Source: Pomphorhynchus laevis
Taxonomy: Eukaryota > Acanthocephala > Palaeacanthocephala > Echinorhynchida > Pomphorhynchidae
Length of the DNA: 64,000 nt
Direction of reading: 5' to 3'
NCBI GenBank assembly: GCA_012934845.2
Contig: WNNJ02002522.1
Location: forward strand, 1-64,000
Every line of letters begins with the position of its first letter. Positions within the stretch are counted from its first letter, which is position 1. Position numbers and translations under genes: made by a program. Below, piece by piece: positions 31,455 through 42,800 of this stretch. The notes beneath the pieces are model-generated. The model saw only the letters and a program-made list of their open reading frames with translations, searched no databases and had not been told where the DNA came from.

Positions 31455-31985
31455 TTATGTAGATGACTGTAAGTTTGCTAGCAATAATGTTTTAATTGAT
31501 TCTCCGAATTCGATGTTGAGATTTTGGAATCGTTGTAAAAAGGGATGACCGAGAATCAAGTCGGAGCATATGTTCTTAATGACGTAAATTTTGACGTTTT
31601 GAATGAGTTGACTATCGTATTGAATATCCGTCCTGCATATGTTTAGCAATTTGGTACTGTAATCTTCTGACGCCATATGAACGGTTTCGTTACATGGAAA
31701 AGTAAGTAGTTTGCATTAAGTAAGTGCTTTGTCAGAAATGAAATTAGCGGCACTACCTGTATCAACGAGTGCTCTTAGTGTTATATTTCCAATTTTGATG
31801 TTGATTGTTGTTTTCTGCGAAAGGATTATAAACAGTGTTGCAAGATATGGCGGATATTTGAAGGTCGCTAAGCTGTTTTGGTTGTTTGCGTGACTGACAT
31901 ACTTTTGAAAAGTGGCTTTGCTTCGCGCAATTATGACAGTTGAGCAATCTGACTGAACAATCAGATCGTGGATGCCGATTTCCAC
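31455..31985 (-). pseudogene. Gypsy aspartic protease region
   Basis: 31985-31716 holds a Cys/His stretch in the overlapping frame (CHNCAKQSHFSKVC, a CCHC knuckle) and the active-site ALVDTGSAANFIS. 31676-31455 continues with LILGHPFLQRF, the usual LG-PFL motif near the protease C terminus. A frame change near 31700 separates the two. Confidence 0.8.
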
Positions 31986-32155
31986 CGCAGAAGAAACATT
32001 TTGTTCGGTTATTAACGACGATGGATCTGGCTACATCAATTTTTTGACTCTCTTCTTCATGATTGCAATTTGACAGATAAAAACGATTCGTAAATGTTAC
32101 GGTCTTCGTAATTTTTTGAATGTGTTTCAGCTTGTTCTAAACTTCGTGCGACGTC

Positions 32156-32653
32156 TTAAGTTTCTTTTAACGTCAATTCTTTGCGTTCTAAAAGACCCTG
32201 TCTGATTTGCTGTGATCGTAATCCACGAATAAATGAATCACGCACATATTGGTTATGATGCTCGTCGGCGGAGACAGCTTTAAATTCGCAATTTTTTCCA
32301 ATTTGCAGGAGAGTTTGAAAAAACTGATCGATACTTTGTTCCAGTTTTTGCTTTGTTGAGGATAAAATATGTCGATTATAAAAAACGTTCTTCGGTTTCA
32401 CAAATAATGTTTCCAGTTTGTCGATCGCTTCTTCGAACGTTTTGCATTCGTCAACGTGAGCATATAACGTTCCACTGATTGAATTGACCAATATAAGGAG
32501 TTTCTGAGCGTCAGTGGTGTCCGGAATTACTGATAAAAATGAAGATATTCTCTGTTTCCAATGTCTCCAATCGACGGTAGCGTTCTGATTGTCAGGCGCG
32601 ATTGTGAGCATTTCGAGTTTGTGAAACTTCTCCATTCGTATACAATTGTTCAA
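32156..32653 (-). pseudogene. Gypsy gag fragment
   Basis: 165 open residues starting 6 bp inside the 5' LTR boundary. The text WRHWKQRISSFL, LLILVNSISG, KTFEEAIDKLE and RDSFIRGLRS matches the retrotransposon gag-like (UBN2/gag) layout. The zinc knuckle lies further downstream in another frame. It lacks the second half of a normal gag. Confidence 0.8.
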
Positions 32654-32704
32654 TAAATTGTAGTAAACAAACTAAGATTCGCCAAAGAGGCTTTATTGAA
32701 CAAT
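32645..32704 (-). promoter_or_regulatory. Candidate self-priming site (PBS complementary to LTR)
   Basis: In element orientation TTTATTGAACAAT (32657-32645) starts one base after the 5' LTR, where a primer-binding site belongs. It is the exact complement of ATTGTTCAATAAA inside the same LTR (32704-32692). That LTR segment begins 24 nt after TATAAT, the expected position of the transcript 5' end. Annealing of the mRNA 5' end to the PBS is the self-priming mechanism of Tf1 and sushi elements. No TGG-starting tRNA complement is seen. Confidence 0.65.
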
Positions 32705-32749
32705 CTATAAAAAGGTCAAATAATTATAAGTCATACAACATTTATGTCA
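32659..32749 (-). repeat. 5' LTR (91 bp) of first Gypsy element
   Basis: Partner of 28810-28900. Very short for a Gypsy LTR. The TATAAT, AATAAA and self-complementary segments are all packed within it. Confidence 0.9.
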
Positions 32750-33159
32750 TGCTAAACTTTAAAAAACTTTTAAAATGCACATTTGAGTTTTAGGTGAGAG
32801 ATTTGTTGCAAATGTAATCAGGTTGGATACGATGAGGTGATAATAAATGTAAAAATGAAGATTAAATCCAAAGGTAACGAGCTTGGTCGTTAATGTGGCG
32901 AGGTTAATTATCAAAAATTATTAGCATTATGTATGGAATTCCTAAATTATTCATTCCGATATTTTGAATTTTTTAACAAATACAAAAATCAACATATTTT
33001 ACAAATTGAGGTTATTTTTTAAGAATTAACAAATGCCAGGTTGACGGCGAGCAAGTAGTGACATAGTGTATAAACGGACTGCTAGTATAAATCATCTTGC
33101 ATATTGCATGCTGAGATTCAAAGGTCTCACATGAAAACATCTTGGCATTGCCTCCACTC

Positions 33160-33560
33160 TCATTTTCGTTTCCTCTCTCATTGTCTCTGCTAGATTTATG
33201 TCTTATAAATTTGCTGACGACGCATCTAATTTTATTACAAAAGAATTAATTCCTCTATCAGTGTAATTTATCGTCTTGAGAAATTCGATTACCTCTATTC
33301 CACCCACCGCACTCTAAATTGGCTCAATGTTTCCGATCGCATTTCTTACCACCTGCTCTGTATCACTTTGAAAATAATATCAAATAATCACCCCATTTTC
33401 CTATTAGAAAATACTATATTGCCTTATGTCAACTGAAATTTCATTTTGAAGTCATAGCTCCCCATCGTTTATATTTTCCGGTCACCGAACATTTTTTAGC
33501 CTACGTTCTTTCTCAATTGCCATGCGGCGTTTATTTAACAGAACCTTTCAATAAAATATA
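33160..33560 (+). mobile_element. Small LINE reverse-transcriptase relic
   Basis: YKFADDASNF (about 33208-33237) is a decayed YxDD box. LNWLNVSDRISYHLLCITLK follows in another frame (about 33310-33370), resembling the LxWLPVxxRIxYKL segment after the RT in CR1/L2-type elements. Stops occur throughout. It ends in AATAAAATATAATAAA. Confidence 0.6.
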
Positions 33561-33680
33561 ATAAACATAACCTTTTATTTTTGCCTCGATGGATCTTCTA
33601 AGCAATCCTGTGTCTTCGTTTCTCGCGTTTCGCTAATAATTTTTTTCATTAAAATTTTTATTTTTGAATTTTTGTCTGGT

Positions 33681-33842
33681 GCAATCGAAAAAGTAATTGC
33701 CGGATGTGCTGAATATGAAGAACAGGAAGAAAGTATTCGCCTCCTGCAGTTTGTTCTTGTCAAAAATAGAATTGAATTTCACGTAAAACCAGATGTGGTT
33801 GTTTCAATAATAAATGGCCAATTTTCTATAGCAGTTGATTAA
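33681..33842 (+). CDS. Exon-like open segment, unknown protein
   Basis: The frame reads IEKVIAGCAEYEEQEESIR, LLQFVLVKN and PDVVVSIINGQFSIAVD, then TAA at 33840-33842. Composition is protein-like and richer in GC than the flanks. The frame is open back to about 33597, but the upstream part is low-complexity. A possible splice donor GTAAAA at 33783 would join in phase 0 to the segment at 33994. I do not recognise the protein, and no start codon is assigned. Confidence 0.35.
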   Translation, partial: AIEKVIAGCAEYEEQEESIRLLQFVLVKNRIEFHVKPDVVVSIINGQFSIAVD

Positions 33843-33993
33843 TCCAATCAACGTGGTAAATCAACGCGAGAAAGTCCAAAATTACATTAAATTCTACTGA
33901 AACAATTTAATTGTTACAGTATAATAATATAATAATACTTTTACGAATTTTGAACGAATTATTAGTTTTTAAAAACAATTATCTTACAATTAG

Positions 33994-34164
33994 GAATGGA
34001 CAGATAAGTTTCCAATAATGAAGGAATATGCGACAGCAGTCACACATTTAGGGCATCGGACCACGAACTTCAATAAATGTCCAAACGAATGTAATTTTTT
34101 TGTGAAATTCGAAGAAACATATTGCGCGCTAATGAAATTGAAAAGCATAATTAAGGACATATGA
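33994..34164 (+). CDS. Probable terminal exon, unknown protein
   Basis: After a good acceptor (TCTTACAATTAG) 56 codons run open to TGA at 34162-34164: EWTDKFPIMKEYATAV, THLGHRTTNFNKCPNE, CNFFVKFEETYCALMK, LKSIIKDI. Codon choice and residue mix look like real coding sequence. The upstream partner may be 33681-33782. It could also be a relic of an unrecognised transposon. Confidence 0.4.
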   Translation, partial: EWTDKFPIMKEYATAVTHLGHRTTNFNKCPNECNFFVKFEETYCALMKLKSIIKDI

Positions 34165-35059
34165 CGAACATATCAATATATCGAGAAGTAGCTATATCGA
34201 CATAGCCATGTCGCATGGTAGAGAAACTTGACGTCTCTGTTGCCTACCACTGTTCAAGTAATAATGTGTTGTATATAAAGCAAAACGGTGATCAAAACCA
34301 AAAATAAATGGTGATTGATCATACAGGGCAATAATTTTTCTGATTTCTTATATGTGAATTATTAAATGCCTTTAAGATGACTGAAGGTCTCCAAAATTAA
34401 AACTTAACCAAAAAATAACGATTTTTTTTATTAATTTTAAATTTTGAATTAATATTTTGAATTAACACAGCAAAAATCAAAATCTAATATACCGTTTTAA
34501 TCTATTACAATCATCCAATATAAATGGCAATAAAAACGCACTGACATTTTGTTTAAAACACATTTGAAGCACGGAAGAATTGCAATTAAAAATATTTAAG
34601 ACTTATTAATTCAAATATAATCATTCTTTGGCTATTTATATAAAAGTCAATTTATAGTTAGATTTATTTAAAAAAGCAGAACAGCAATTCTAGATAATCT
34701 TATTCTCCAACTTTATTTTAGTCTTACAATAGGTAACAAATAAGATTTTAAACCAAAAAAATATAAAAGACGAATAGTCGAATGTATAAAATACAAACTT
34801 TGTAATTATTCTGTATATAAGCGCAAACTACTTTTAAAGTTAAATCAGCTCATTTGCAGAATTTTAATGTTTTATATTTAAATATATTTTATATTTTTTT
34901 ATTTTTAATCGGATACTAGAAATGCAGTATAAATAAAAAGTCGTATATAACATAAAAATGCTTATCATTTTCTAACTATTTATTTCGTAATTGTTGAAAG
35001 ATTTCATATGTATGCCATCAATTTTTAACAATATATGAGTTAAATTTCTTCTATTATTT
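34165..35059. other. AT-rich non-coding stretch
   Basis: No feature recognised. Very AT-rich, with short runs only. Confidence 0.6.
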
Positions 35060-35580
35060 CATTAGTTCTGAATGATTCTTCTATTCCTATCGTAAATCAG
35101 CTCTCTTTCCTTGGAGCATATATCGATGACAACCTTTCACTTTGTCCTTTAATTAGCCTTAAAGTTCGATCGTCTCCTTTCCAAGCTCCGCCACATTCGT
35201 CGAAACGAAACTTATTTTCAATCTTTCTAAAGTTACTATTTATGTTTCAGTGCATGACTACTGCACCAGTCTCCTCATTAACTCTCTAATCAGTATATTC
35301 TCTTTCCTTAACACTGAGTTCGTATCCTTCTATTTCTCCTTATCTTCGATCAAATTTGTCAAAATCTTGCCTAACTTCAATGCCTTAGCATTTGGCAGTG
35401 TGTAACTACTCGTCTGATTATCGTTATTTTTGCCTTTACTATAATGCAATTTGCTCTATTAAACCCTTGACTCGTTATTTTTGCTCTTTATCTTTTATCA
35501 AATAATTTGTTTCTAGTGGCTGTTCCAAGATATTCAACAAACTTACTCGTCGAAATTTATAAAAATTCATTTTTTATATT
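35060..35580 (+). mobile_element. CR1-like LINE 3' fragment
   Basis: The frame reads SSIPIVNQLSFLGAYIDDNLSL near 35075-35140, the equivalent of the VDNLVFLGFHFDNRLSL segment in the better copies, and then decays through an RQVRR-equivalent region. It is a short, old, sense-orientation fragment. Confidence 0.65.
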
Positions 35581-36780
35581 TAAACATTTATTCTGACCTT
35601 TGTTTGTATAATATTTATAAAATTTGTATAAATCCAATCAGCTAACTGAGTCTACGTATTTTTATTATTTATAAATTAAAAATAATGATGAATAAAATTT
35701 AAAAAATGCTTTTTCGTAAATGCGTTTTTGTTAAATTTATATAAAGATTTAGATATAAAATTAATGCATAATGCTATATAATTTATAGTTATATTTAGAT
35801 ATATTTATATTTAATTTTCTCTATATTTTTATATGTGAAGATTTATAAAATTAATATAGAAATTTTATATAAAATCTTTTAAAAATACTTTTAATTTCAA
35901 AGCTTATAATATCTGGAAGAATATTACCCTTGTACTTGAAACAATAATTAATCGACAATATTTTAGTTTTGAATAATTTATCATTAAAAATTAGTCATTT
36001 AAATTCTCTTATAAACTTTAATAAACAAATGGGTTTAAAAATTAATTAGTTTTAATTGATAAAATTGTATTTTTAGAAATAACAATAGCCTATAAAAAAA
36101 CAATGATGTTTCATAGTTATGTATATAAAGAAACAATGATTGAACACTAGTTTTAGCAATGATTAACCACGGTCATTATTTTTTTAAATTTAATAAAACT
36201 GTCGTTCACTTTGGTTTAATTTACTTCTTGTTCTAATACTTTAATTATTTTCAAATTAAAAAATATAAAAATAAATAAATGATACTTTTGCATGCTTAAA
36301 AAAATAACATCCATTGTACAAAATTATCAGTCTTAAACCATTCTATTAGAAAAACTTCGCTACAGCAAAAATAATCCACAATCCAACAATTAAAAAGGTA
36401 AGTTTGGATGATTATGATAAAATCTCTTCCCTGCCGACGACGTTAACTCAACTGCAGCTTCAGGTTAGTAATAACATTACTCTAGAATATATTACGATAA
36501 GGAAGAGCTTCCTCCAATCAAAAAACTGCCAAATTTATTGATAATAACTGCCTCAATTCTGATTGCTCGGAATCAATTATTCAATACATTTTTACGCCCC
36601 TTCACTGTTGGATACAAAGACAGTTATATTCAACTCTGCTCGAGTTATTGCCAACACCTATAAAGTCTCTTTTGTCTGCTATGATGTGGCGACGGAGTAT
36701 ATCAACTTCTTTTAAGCTAACCTTTCTGATAAAGGATCTTTCATATACAGACCTATTCTGACTTAAATCAAAATAACTAA
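35581..36780. other. AT-rich stretch, possibly the 5' edge of the next LINE
   Basis: 35581-36390 shows nothing but AT-rich DNA. From 36390 GC content rises and the text could be decayed ORF1 of the Jockey-like element that follows, but no motif can be assigned before 36870. Confidence 0.45.
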
Positions 36781-39240
36781 TATTTTACCGTAACTCGACG
36801 AATATGAATATCGTCGAGTTATCGACGCTGGATTTATCGTCACTGGATATCTAACTGCCACCGATCACTGTCCTGTGGAGATTGTGGATCGCAAGATGCT
36901 TGTAATGGTTCCGACGCTTGCAAAGAGCCCCCGCAATGCAGTAACTGCGGGCTCGATCATCCGGAATGGTCGATGAAGGGCGCCCAGTTCAAAGCATACA
37001 TCAAATAGTATATGACACAAAAAGTCGTTTCGAATTCTACTTCTATTGATACAAAATATCGAATTTTAAAGAAGTTGCCATGCAGGGCCCTCGCATGGAA
37101 AGGTTAAGTGGCCTCACTGCTGGGGCTGGGGTAGAAAGGACAACCTTCCCTCCTCTGTACCCAACTAGAGGGTCTAGCTACTATTTCTAGTGATACTCAT
37201 GCAATGGTAAGTAGTCACCGAACATCATTCAGCGGAACTCGGGAGGTGCTTCTGCCGTTAGCCTTCTATCTGGTCGAGATGCGGATGTTATAGTCCTTCA
37301 GGAGACTAAATCTATCCGGAACCTTGGGACATTGCTCGATTTATCCCAAAGCACATAACCAACCACTATACTCTTTATATAACCCCTCCTCACTTCTCTT
37401 CATCTCGAGGTCTTCTAAGAGTCATTTAAGATCTTCACTTTTACTGAAATATTCTTGTCCAGCCCTATTTTGTTTAGCGATAACACTCTGGAATGATAGT
37501 AAACGTATCATCTTAGCTAACATATATATTCGGCCGGGTGAGATTCACAATAACCGCGACTTCCTGGATCGTATGTTAGGTAGCGGCTATGACATGTTAC
37601 TCGGTGACTTCAACGGCACAACTGTTCATTGGATTAATACTGCTCTCCGCAGAGCCAGGAACGAATATCTTATTCACAAACCACCGCCCCCACCTTTCAA
37701 TGCACAAAAACAAATTCTCTCCTCGACATACTACCGCTACATGAAAAGTGGTTGTTAAAGCTTTTTTGTATTGAGCAGTCGCGCCAACAGTTGTGCACAT
37801 CACACGACCTACTACGTTAGCGGATAAAGGAAGATATGTTGCTAATGCTAAGAAGAAGGTACTACTTTGATTCAATCAGAGTGGCCTTCTTTGAGGCAGC
37901 TATTCGACTCTTTCCTATTTTAGGAAATGCGAGTCTGACCCAAATTAATTTCTACCTCACTTTGCAAGCGACCGCAACACTTTCGACCACCTATAATGGT
38001 CGAATATTCAATCCCACTCCGACAAAGCTCAAGGTCCTTGCAAAAATGCTACACCTTCCCAATTACTTTGTTTTCTTCAGATAGGCCCTCTCGAAAGAAT
38101 ACTGGAGCTCTAGATAAAGGATCCACCTGAGTAGGGATATGGTGAGCATTGCTCGGATTAGTCCATCTCACTCTTCCTTTTGGAAGATATTCAAGAAGGA
38201 GAAGTTTGTTTGCTGGAAAGAGAGGGCATCAGGCTGGATCGGTAACATACGTCTTGATAAAGTTCTTGAGAAGTCACTATCCTTACACAATTATGGAGCC
38301 ACTCAATCTCCCCAACCATTACCACCTTGGGGTGACTTCAGGAGTAAGGACATATCTGTTACAGATATCCTAAATTCCTGAGGGCCACTACCGGGTACCT
38401 AAAAAACCCATGCGCCACTCTCCACTCATGTCTGTTAGCGTTTGATAAACAGTCAGAGTAAAGAGGTCGCAATTACAATGCCTTTAGCCACACCTTCCGA
38501 CATACCAGTATAAACATCAGCCGAAGAGTATTTTTAGTAAAGAAGGCATCTATTATATGTCCTAAGGATATGTCCTAAGGATAGTTTGATTCAAAACTCC
38601 CTCATCTCCATCTACGAAAAAGCTCTTGAGCGTAGAATCCAGGCCCATCTATGTAGGTATAATTAATTCCCACCAGGTTTTCATTGATGTGTAAAATGTC
38701 GCTCGGTTATTTTAGCTATTGGTGAAGTGTATCGGTTTTGCCGACATAACAGTCATCAGCTTGCTATGTCGGTTTTTCTTGACTGTTCCGATGCCTTTAA
38801 CCATATATCCATTCCTTTTGTTATCTCTTCTCTAAGGTCCCTCGGTTTGCCTGCGAGAATTGTTTATAGGGTGGAGATTTTGCTGTATTCCAAGCGATCT
38901 CCTATGAAGATGACCCTGATGCACGTCAGTTCTACCCTATTTCTGGTGTACCTCAAGGCTCCCCGCTTTCTCTTATTTTATACCTTGCTGCCTCCATTGT
39001 ACTTCAAAAACTTTTTAAACGTGATCATCATCTAGTGGTATACGCTTATGATACCACATCCCTGTTTCCTGGACACATATGTAAATATGTAGTCTGGAGC
39101 ATCAACCGCTTCTTTTTAAGGTTAAATGACCAGCTACCCCATCCAATTTTATTCTCAACTCGGCTAAATCGCAGATGGAAGTCTTAAATGGCACGAGATT
39201 AGTCTTCTCAGCTCTCCTCTGTTTTGCAGAATCAACCACT
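36781..39240 (+). mobile_element. Jockey-like LINE, heavily decayed
   Basis: ORF1 shows zinc knuckles SCGDCGSQDAC and QCSNCGLDHPEW (36880-36985) and ends at a TAG near 37009. The ORF2 endonuclease start reads RNSGGASAVSLLSGRDADVI and VLQETKSIR (37220-37318), with NIYIRPGEIH and MLLGDFNG later (37520-37615). The RT shows FLDCSDAFNHIS (38776-38810), then ISGVPQGSPLS in another frame (38940-38975) and a catalytic box changed to YAYDTT. Many frame breaks are present. Confidence 0.78.
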
Positions 39241-39318
39241 CCTAGTCTTAACATATTAAGTAAGATATCATATTAAGTAAGATGTTAAAAAAAGAATTGA
39301 TTATTAAAGTACTTACAA

Positions 39319-39395
39319 TTATTCCTGTCAGTTCCAGATTATTCCTGTCAGTTCCAGATTATTCCTGTCAGTTCCAGATTATTCCTGTCAGTTCC
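39319..39395 (+). repeat. 20-bp tandem repeat in LINE leader
   Basis: ATTCCTGTCAGTTCCAGATT is repeated 3.75 times (39321, 39341, 39361, 39381) and ends 46 bp before the ORF1 start. Tandem promoter units of this kind occur in the 5' UTR of several LINEs; a promoter role here is inference. Confidence 0.85.
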
Positions 39396-39590
39396 GCTCG
39401 CTACGCTCGCGGATTGAGCTCAATCTATCGATAAAAGGTTATGCCTAAAAAAGCGCGATCTCAGATCCCTGTTCCTGATCAACAATCTTCCACATCTAAA
39501 TGCAATGATGGTTATACCAGCTTTGAAGTTGGATGTGATTCCAAAGATTGCGATGTATGGACACTTGTTCGTGTTAAAATATCCGACCAC

Positions 39591-39595
39591 TCAGT
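39591..39595. repeat. Target-site duplication TCAGT, left
   Basis: Identical to 44146-44150 on the other side of the second Gypsy element. Five bases, the norm for many Gypsy integrases. Confidence 0.93.
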
Positions 39596-39787
39596 TGTTG
39601 TGTTTTCAGACATTGCAAAGCAAACGCTAACGTTTTTTAATTTTTAGTACAAACAAAACACCAGCGTTCAGAAACAGTCGCTATCCGACATATATAGTCA
39701 AAATACAAAGGCATACCGCCAAGCACATTGCTGCCAGTGATAATCGTCATTGCCATACATTTGCAGTGTGTTCGTTCATACACAACA
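39596..39787 (-). repeat. 3' LTR (192 bp) of second Gypsy element
   Basis: Equal in length and, as far as I can compare, in sequence to 43954-44145. Because the LTR end carries the gag start codon, this copy also contains an orphan ATG with five further codons. Confidence 0.95.
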
Positions 39788-39816
39788 TTCCTCTTCCCCA
39801 TATAAATGTGGTCTTT

Positions 39817-42800
39817 TTAGTACGCCACATTCCAGCCATATCGAACAGGTACTTTACGGACTCTTTCTGATCGTCTAGGTAATTGGCGATGGCAATTATC
39901 ATGTTCAAGATTTTTTTCATCCGCCGAATTCGTAATGGTAAGTGGACTTTGATCACTAGTTATCTCAATCCGCTGTGACAATGTTGAATTCATTTTCTCT
40001 TGATCATTGTCTGCATCATTGGTAATTTCTCGATTCTCTATACCTTCTCCTTTACGAAGCATATCGGCGTGTAATCTGTAGTTTTGATCAGCGTTGCTCA
40101 CGACATACGATGTCCAGTTTGAGCGCTTTTCTATTTCCCCCGCCGACCACGGTTCGTTACTTTTCTGCCGATACCACACCTTTTCTCCTGAATAAAACTC
40201 CCTCGGTTTGGATTTCTTATCGAAATGTATTTTGTTATTTGCTTGATAACCTTCAAGTGTAGAACGTAGATTCGGTTTCAAACGATCAAATAAGGTAGTC
40301 AAACGATGACCGGTAAAGACAATTGATGGTGGTTTTCCTGTGGCACTGTGCGGTGTGTTTCTATACGACAATAAGAATTGCTGCAATCGCTTTGGACGAT
40401 CGTGTATATTGTAAGGTCTGATCACTTTATTCTTTAGTACTTGAATAAACCTCTCCGCTAAACCGTTTGATCTTGGGTGATACGGAGATACTCTTACATG
40501 CTTTACTCCATTAGACTGCAAAAAATTCGCGAATTCGGAAGACTGAAACGGGGGACCATTGTCTGATACCAGCTCTTCCGGAACCCCATTTCTGGCAAAT
40601 ATTTCTCTTAATACCTTTATTGTTGAGTGAGCACTTGTACATTGCATCTTAATAACCTCTGGCCATTTTGATAGAGCACACTGAACCACAAAGTAATACT
40701 CCTGTTGGGATGGTCCGGCGAAATCTACGTGAATCCTAGTCCATATATCGCTGGGTACAGGCCAATTGTGAAGTGGATGGTTAGGTTCGTTATTCCGGAA
40801 ACGCTGACAATCGTTACAATTTTGTACTGAGCGCTCGATATCAGCATCCAATCCAGGCCACCATACGTAATATCGTGATAAGGACTTCATAGCCACAATT
40901 CCCGGATGGCCTGCATGCAAAGCTCGCAAAACTGTCTCCCGTAGACTCGTCGGAATTAATACACGCGCTCCTAAAAGCAAAATTCCATTTTCAAATGATA
41001 ACTCATTGCGTCTTGTGCTGTAATAATGAATGTTCGAGTCTGTAACTTTGTTTGGCCAACCGATCGACACATATTGCGTCACCTTTTTTAGAATCAAATC
41101 TTGTTTCGTAGCTTCGCGAATAGCTGTTGCGGATAATAAAGGTGTGTCCTCACATAACAAATTCACACAGATATCATTTGTTCCCGACGTTTCTGCACAG
41201 TCAAGGCCTTGACATGGAAATCTGGAGAGGACATCGGCAATTATGTTATCTTTTCCTGGAATGCATTCGAGTTCGTAGTCGAATTGACTCAACAACAATG
41301 CCCATCTGACTAAACGCTGATTCGCGATCTTTGGCAAATTACGTTGATTTCCGAATATGTATTTCAAAGGTTTGTGATCAGTGATGAGTACGAACTTTCT
41401 ACCTAATAGAAAATATCGAAACTTATTGACACCGAATATAAGTGCAAGTGCCTCCCGGTCGATTTGCGAGTAATTTATTTCCGCGCTGCTCAATTTTCTT
41501 GATGCGTATGCAATCGGCAGATAACGGTTGTTTTTAGTTTCTTGAAGCAGTACGGCTCCTAAGCCTCTCTCACAAGCATCACAATACAGCTTCAGGTTAC
41601 TCTTCCCATCATATGGTATTAAAATTTTCGGTTTTAGCATACTTTGCTTGACCAATTCAAATTGGCTTTGATGCCGATCTGTCCAGTTCCAATTCGCTCG
41701 TACACCCGTTAACGAATACAAGTCAGCACACTGCGACCGCAAATGAGGAATAAAACGTTCAAGGAACCCTATGGTTCCCAAGAACGTTCGCAGTTCTTTA
41801 GGATTTGACGGTGGACAAATATTTTGAATAGTATCAACTTTCTCTGGATCAACTTTTACCATTCCTTTATCTAACACGTGTCCCAGAAATTTGACTTGTT
41901 CTTGAAGAAATAAACACTTTTCACGTTTAACTCGTATTCCCGCATTCAATAATCTTGTCATTACACTTCGAAGTCTGTCTATATGTTCTGAACGTGTTTC
42001 ACCTGCAACTACAACATCATCCAGATAAACTGCGACGCCCGGAATCGTACCGAGTAATTGATTCATATAACGCTGGAACAAAATTGGTGCAATGGATAAC
42101 CCAAATGGTAATCGACGATATTGATAATATCCGAAGGGTGTCGATATGGTCAAATACTTTCGAGAGTCTTGATGAACTTTCATTTGTGAATACGCATCCT
42201 TTAAATCCAATACTGAATACAAGGTGCCTCCTGCGATTTTGCTCAGTATCTCCTCAAATGTCGGTAATTCGAAACAATCACAATTCAGATACGGATTAAT
42301 TGTCGCCTTGAAGTCAGCGCAAAGTCTTATTGAGTTATCCTTCTTGAGCACAGAAACAATTGGACTCGCCCATTCAATATAATTACAGTTTGAATCAACT
42401 TGCTCTAATGTTCCATTCGATAAAAGGCGCTTTAACTCTTCTTCGATTTTTGGCTTTAATGGCAGTGGTACGCGACGAGCCGGAATGCATCGTGCAATAG
42501 CCGATGGATCAACTTGTAACTTTATCTCCAAATCCTTAATGTTCCCAAGATCTTCATTGAATAACTCCTTAAATCTGAGTAACATGTGGTTTAAATCGGA
42601 TGCACCTTGTTGATTTAAATTTAACTGATTGATAGCTCGTGGGCGGGATCTTACTTGACGTGGCAAGGACATGTTAAATGCTTCTATCCACGGTTGTCCA
42701 AACAAGCTCTTTTCTGTTTCGTATACGACCTCGACATTCAACAATTTGGCTACATTATCTAGTTCTACAGTCACTTGACATTGACCTATGCTCTTTATCA

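Larger units (their letters stand above)
28810..32749 (-). mobile_element. Gypsy-type LTR retrotransposon with 91-bp LTRs, inactivated
   Basis: Two 91-bp direct repeats, 28810-28900 and 32659-32749, start TG and end CA and differ at one position. Between them, on the minus strand, lie gag, protease, reverse transcriptase, RNase H and integrase in Gypsy order. At least four frame breaks interrupt pol. No target-site duplication is evident (TGATG on the left, TGCTA on the right). A purine-rich stretch AGGAAGA precedes the 3' LTR (28902-28908). The primer-binding region does not begin TGG; it is complementary to the LTR itself. Confidence 0.9.

Noticed and set aside
28810-32749. Target-site duplication of the first Gypsy element
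   Set aside because: Flanking five-mers TGATG and TGCTA differ; shifting the LTR ends by one or two bases does not improve the match.
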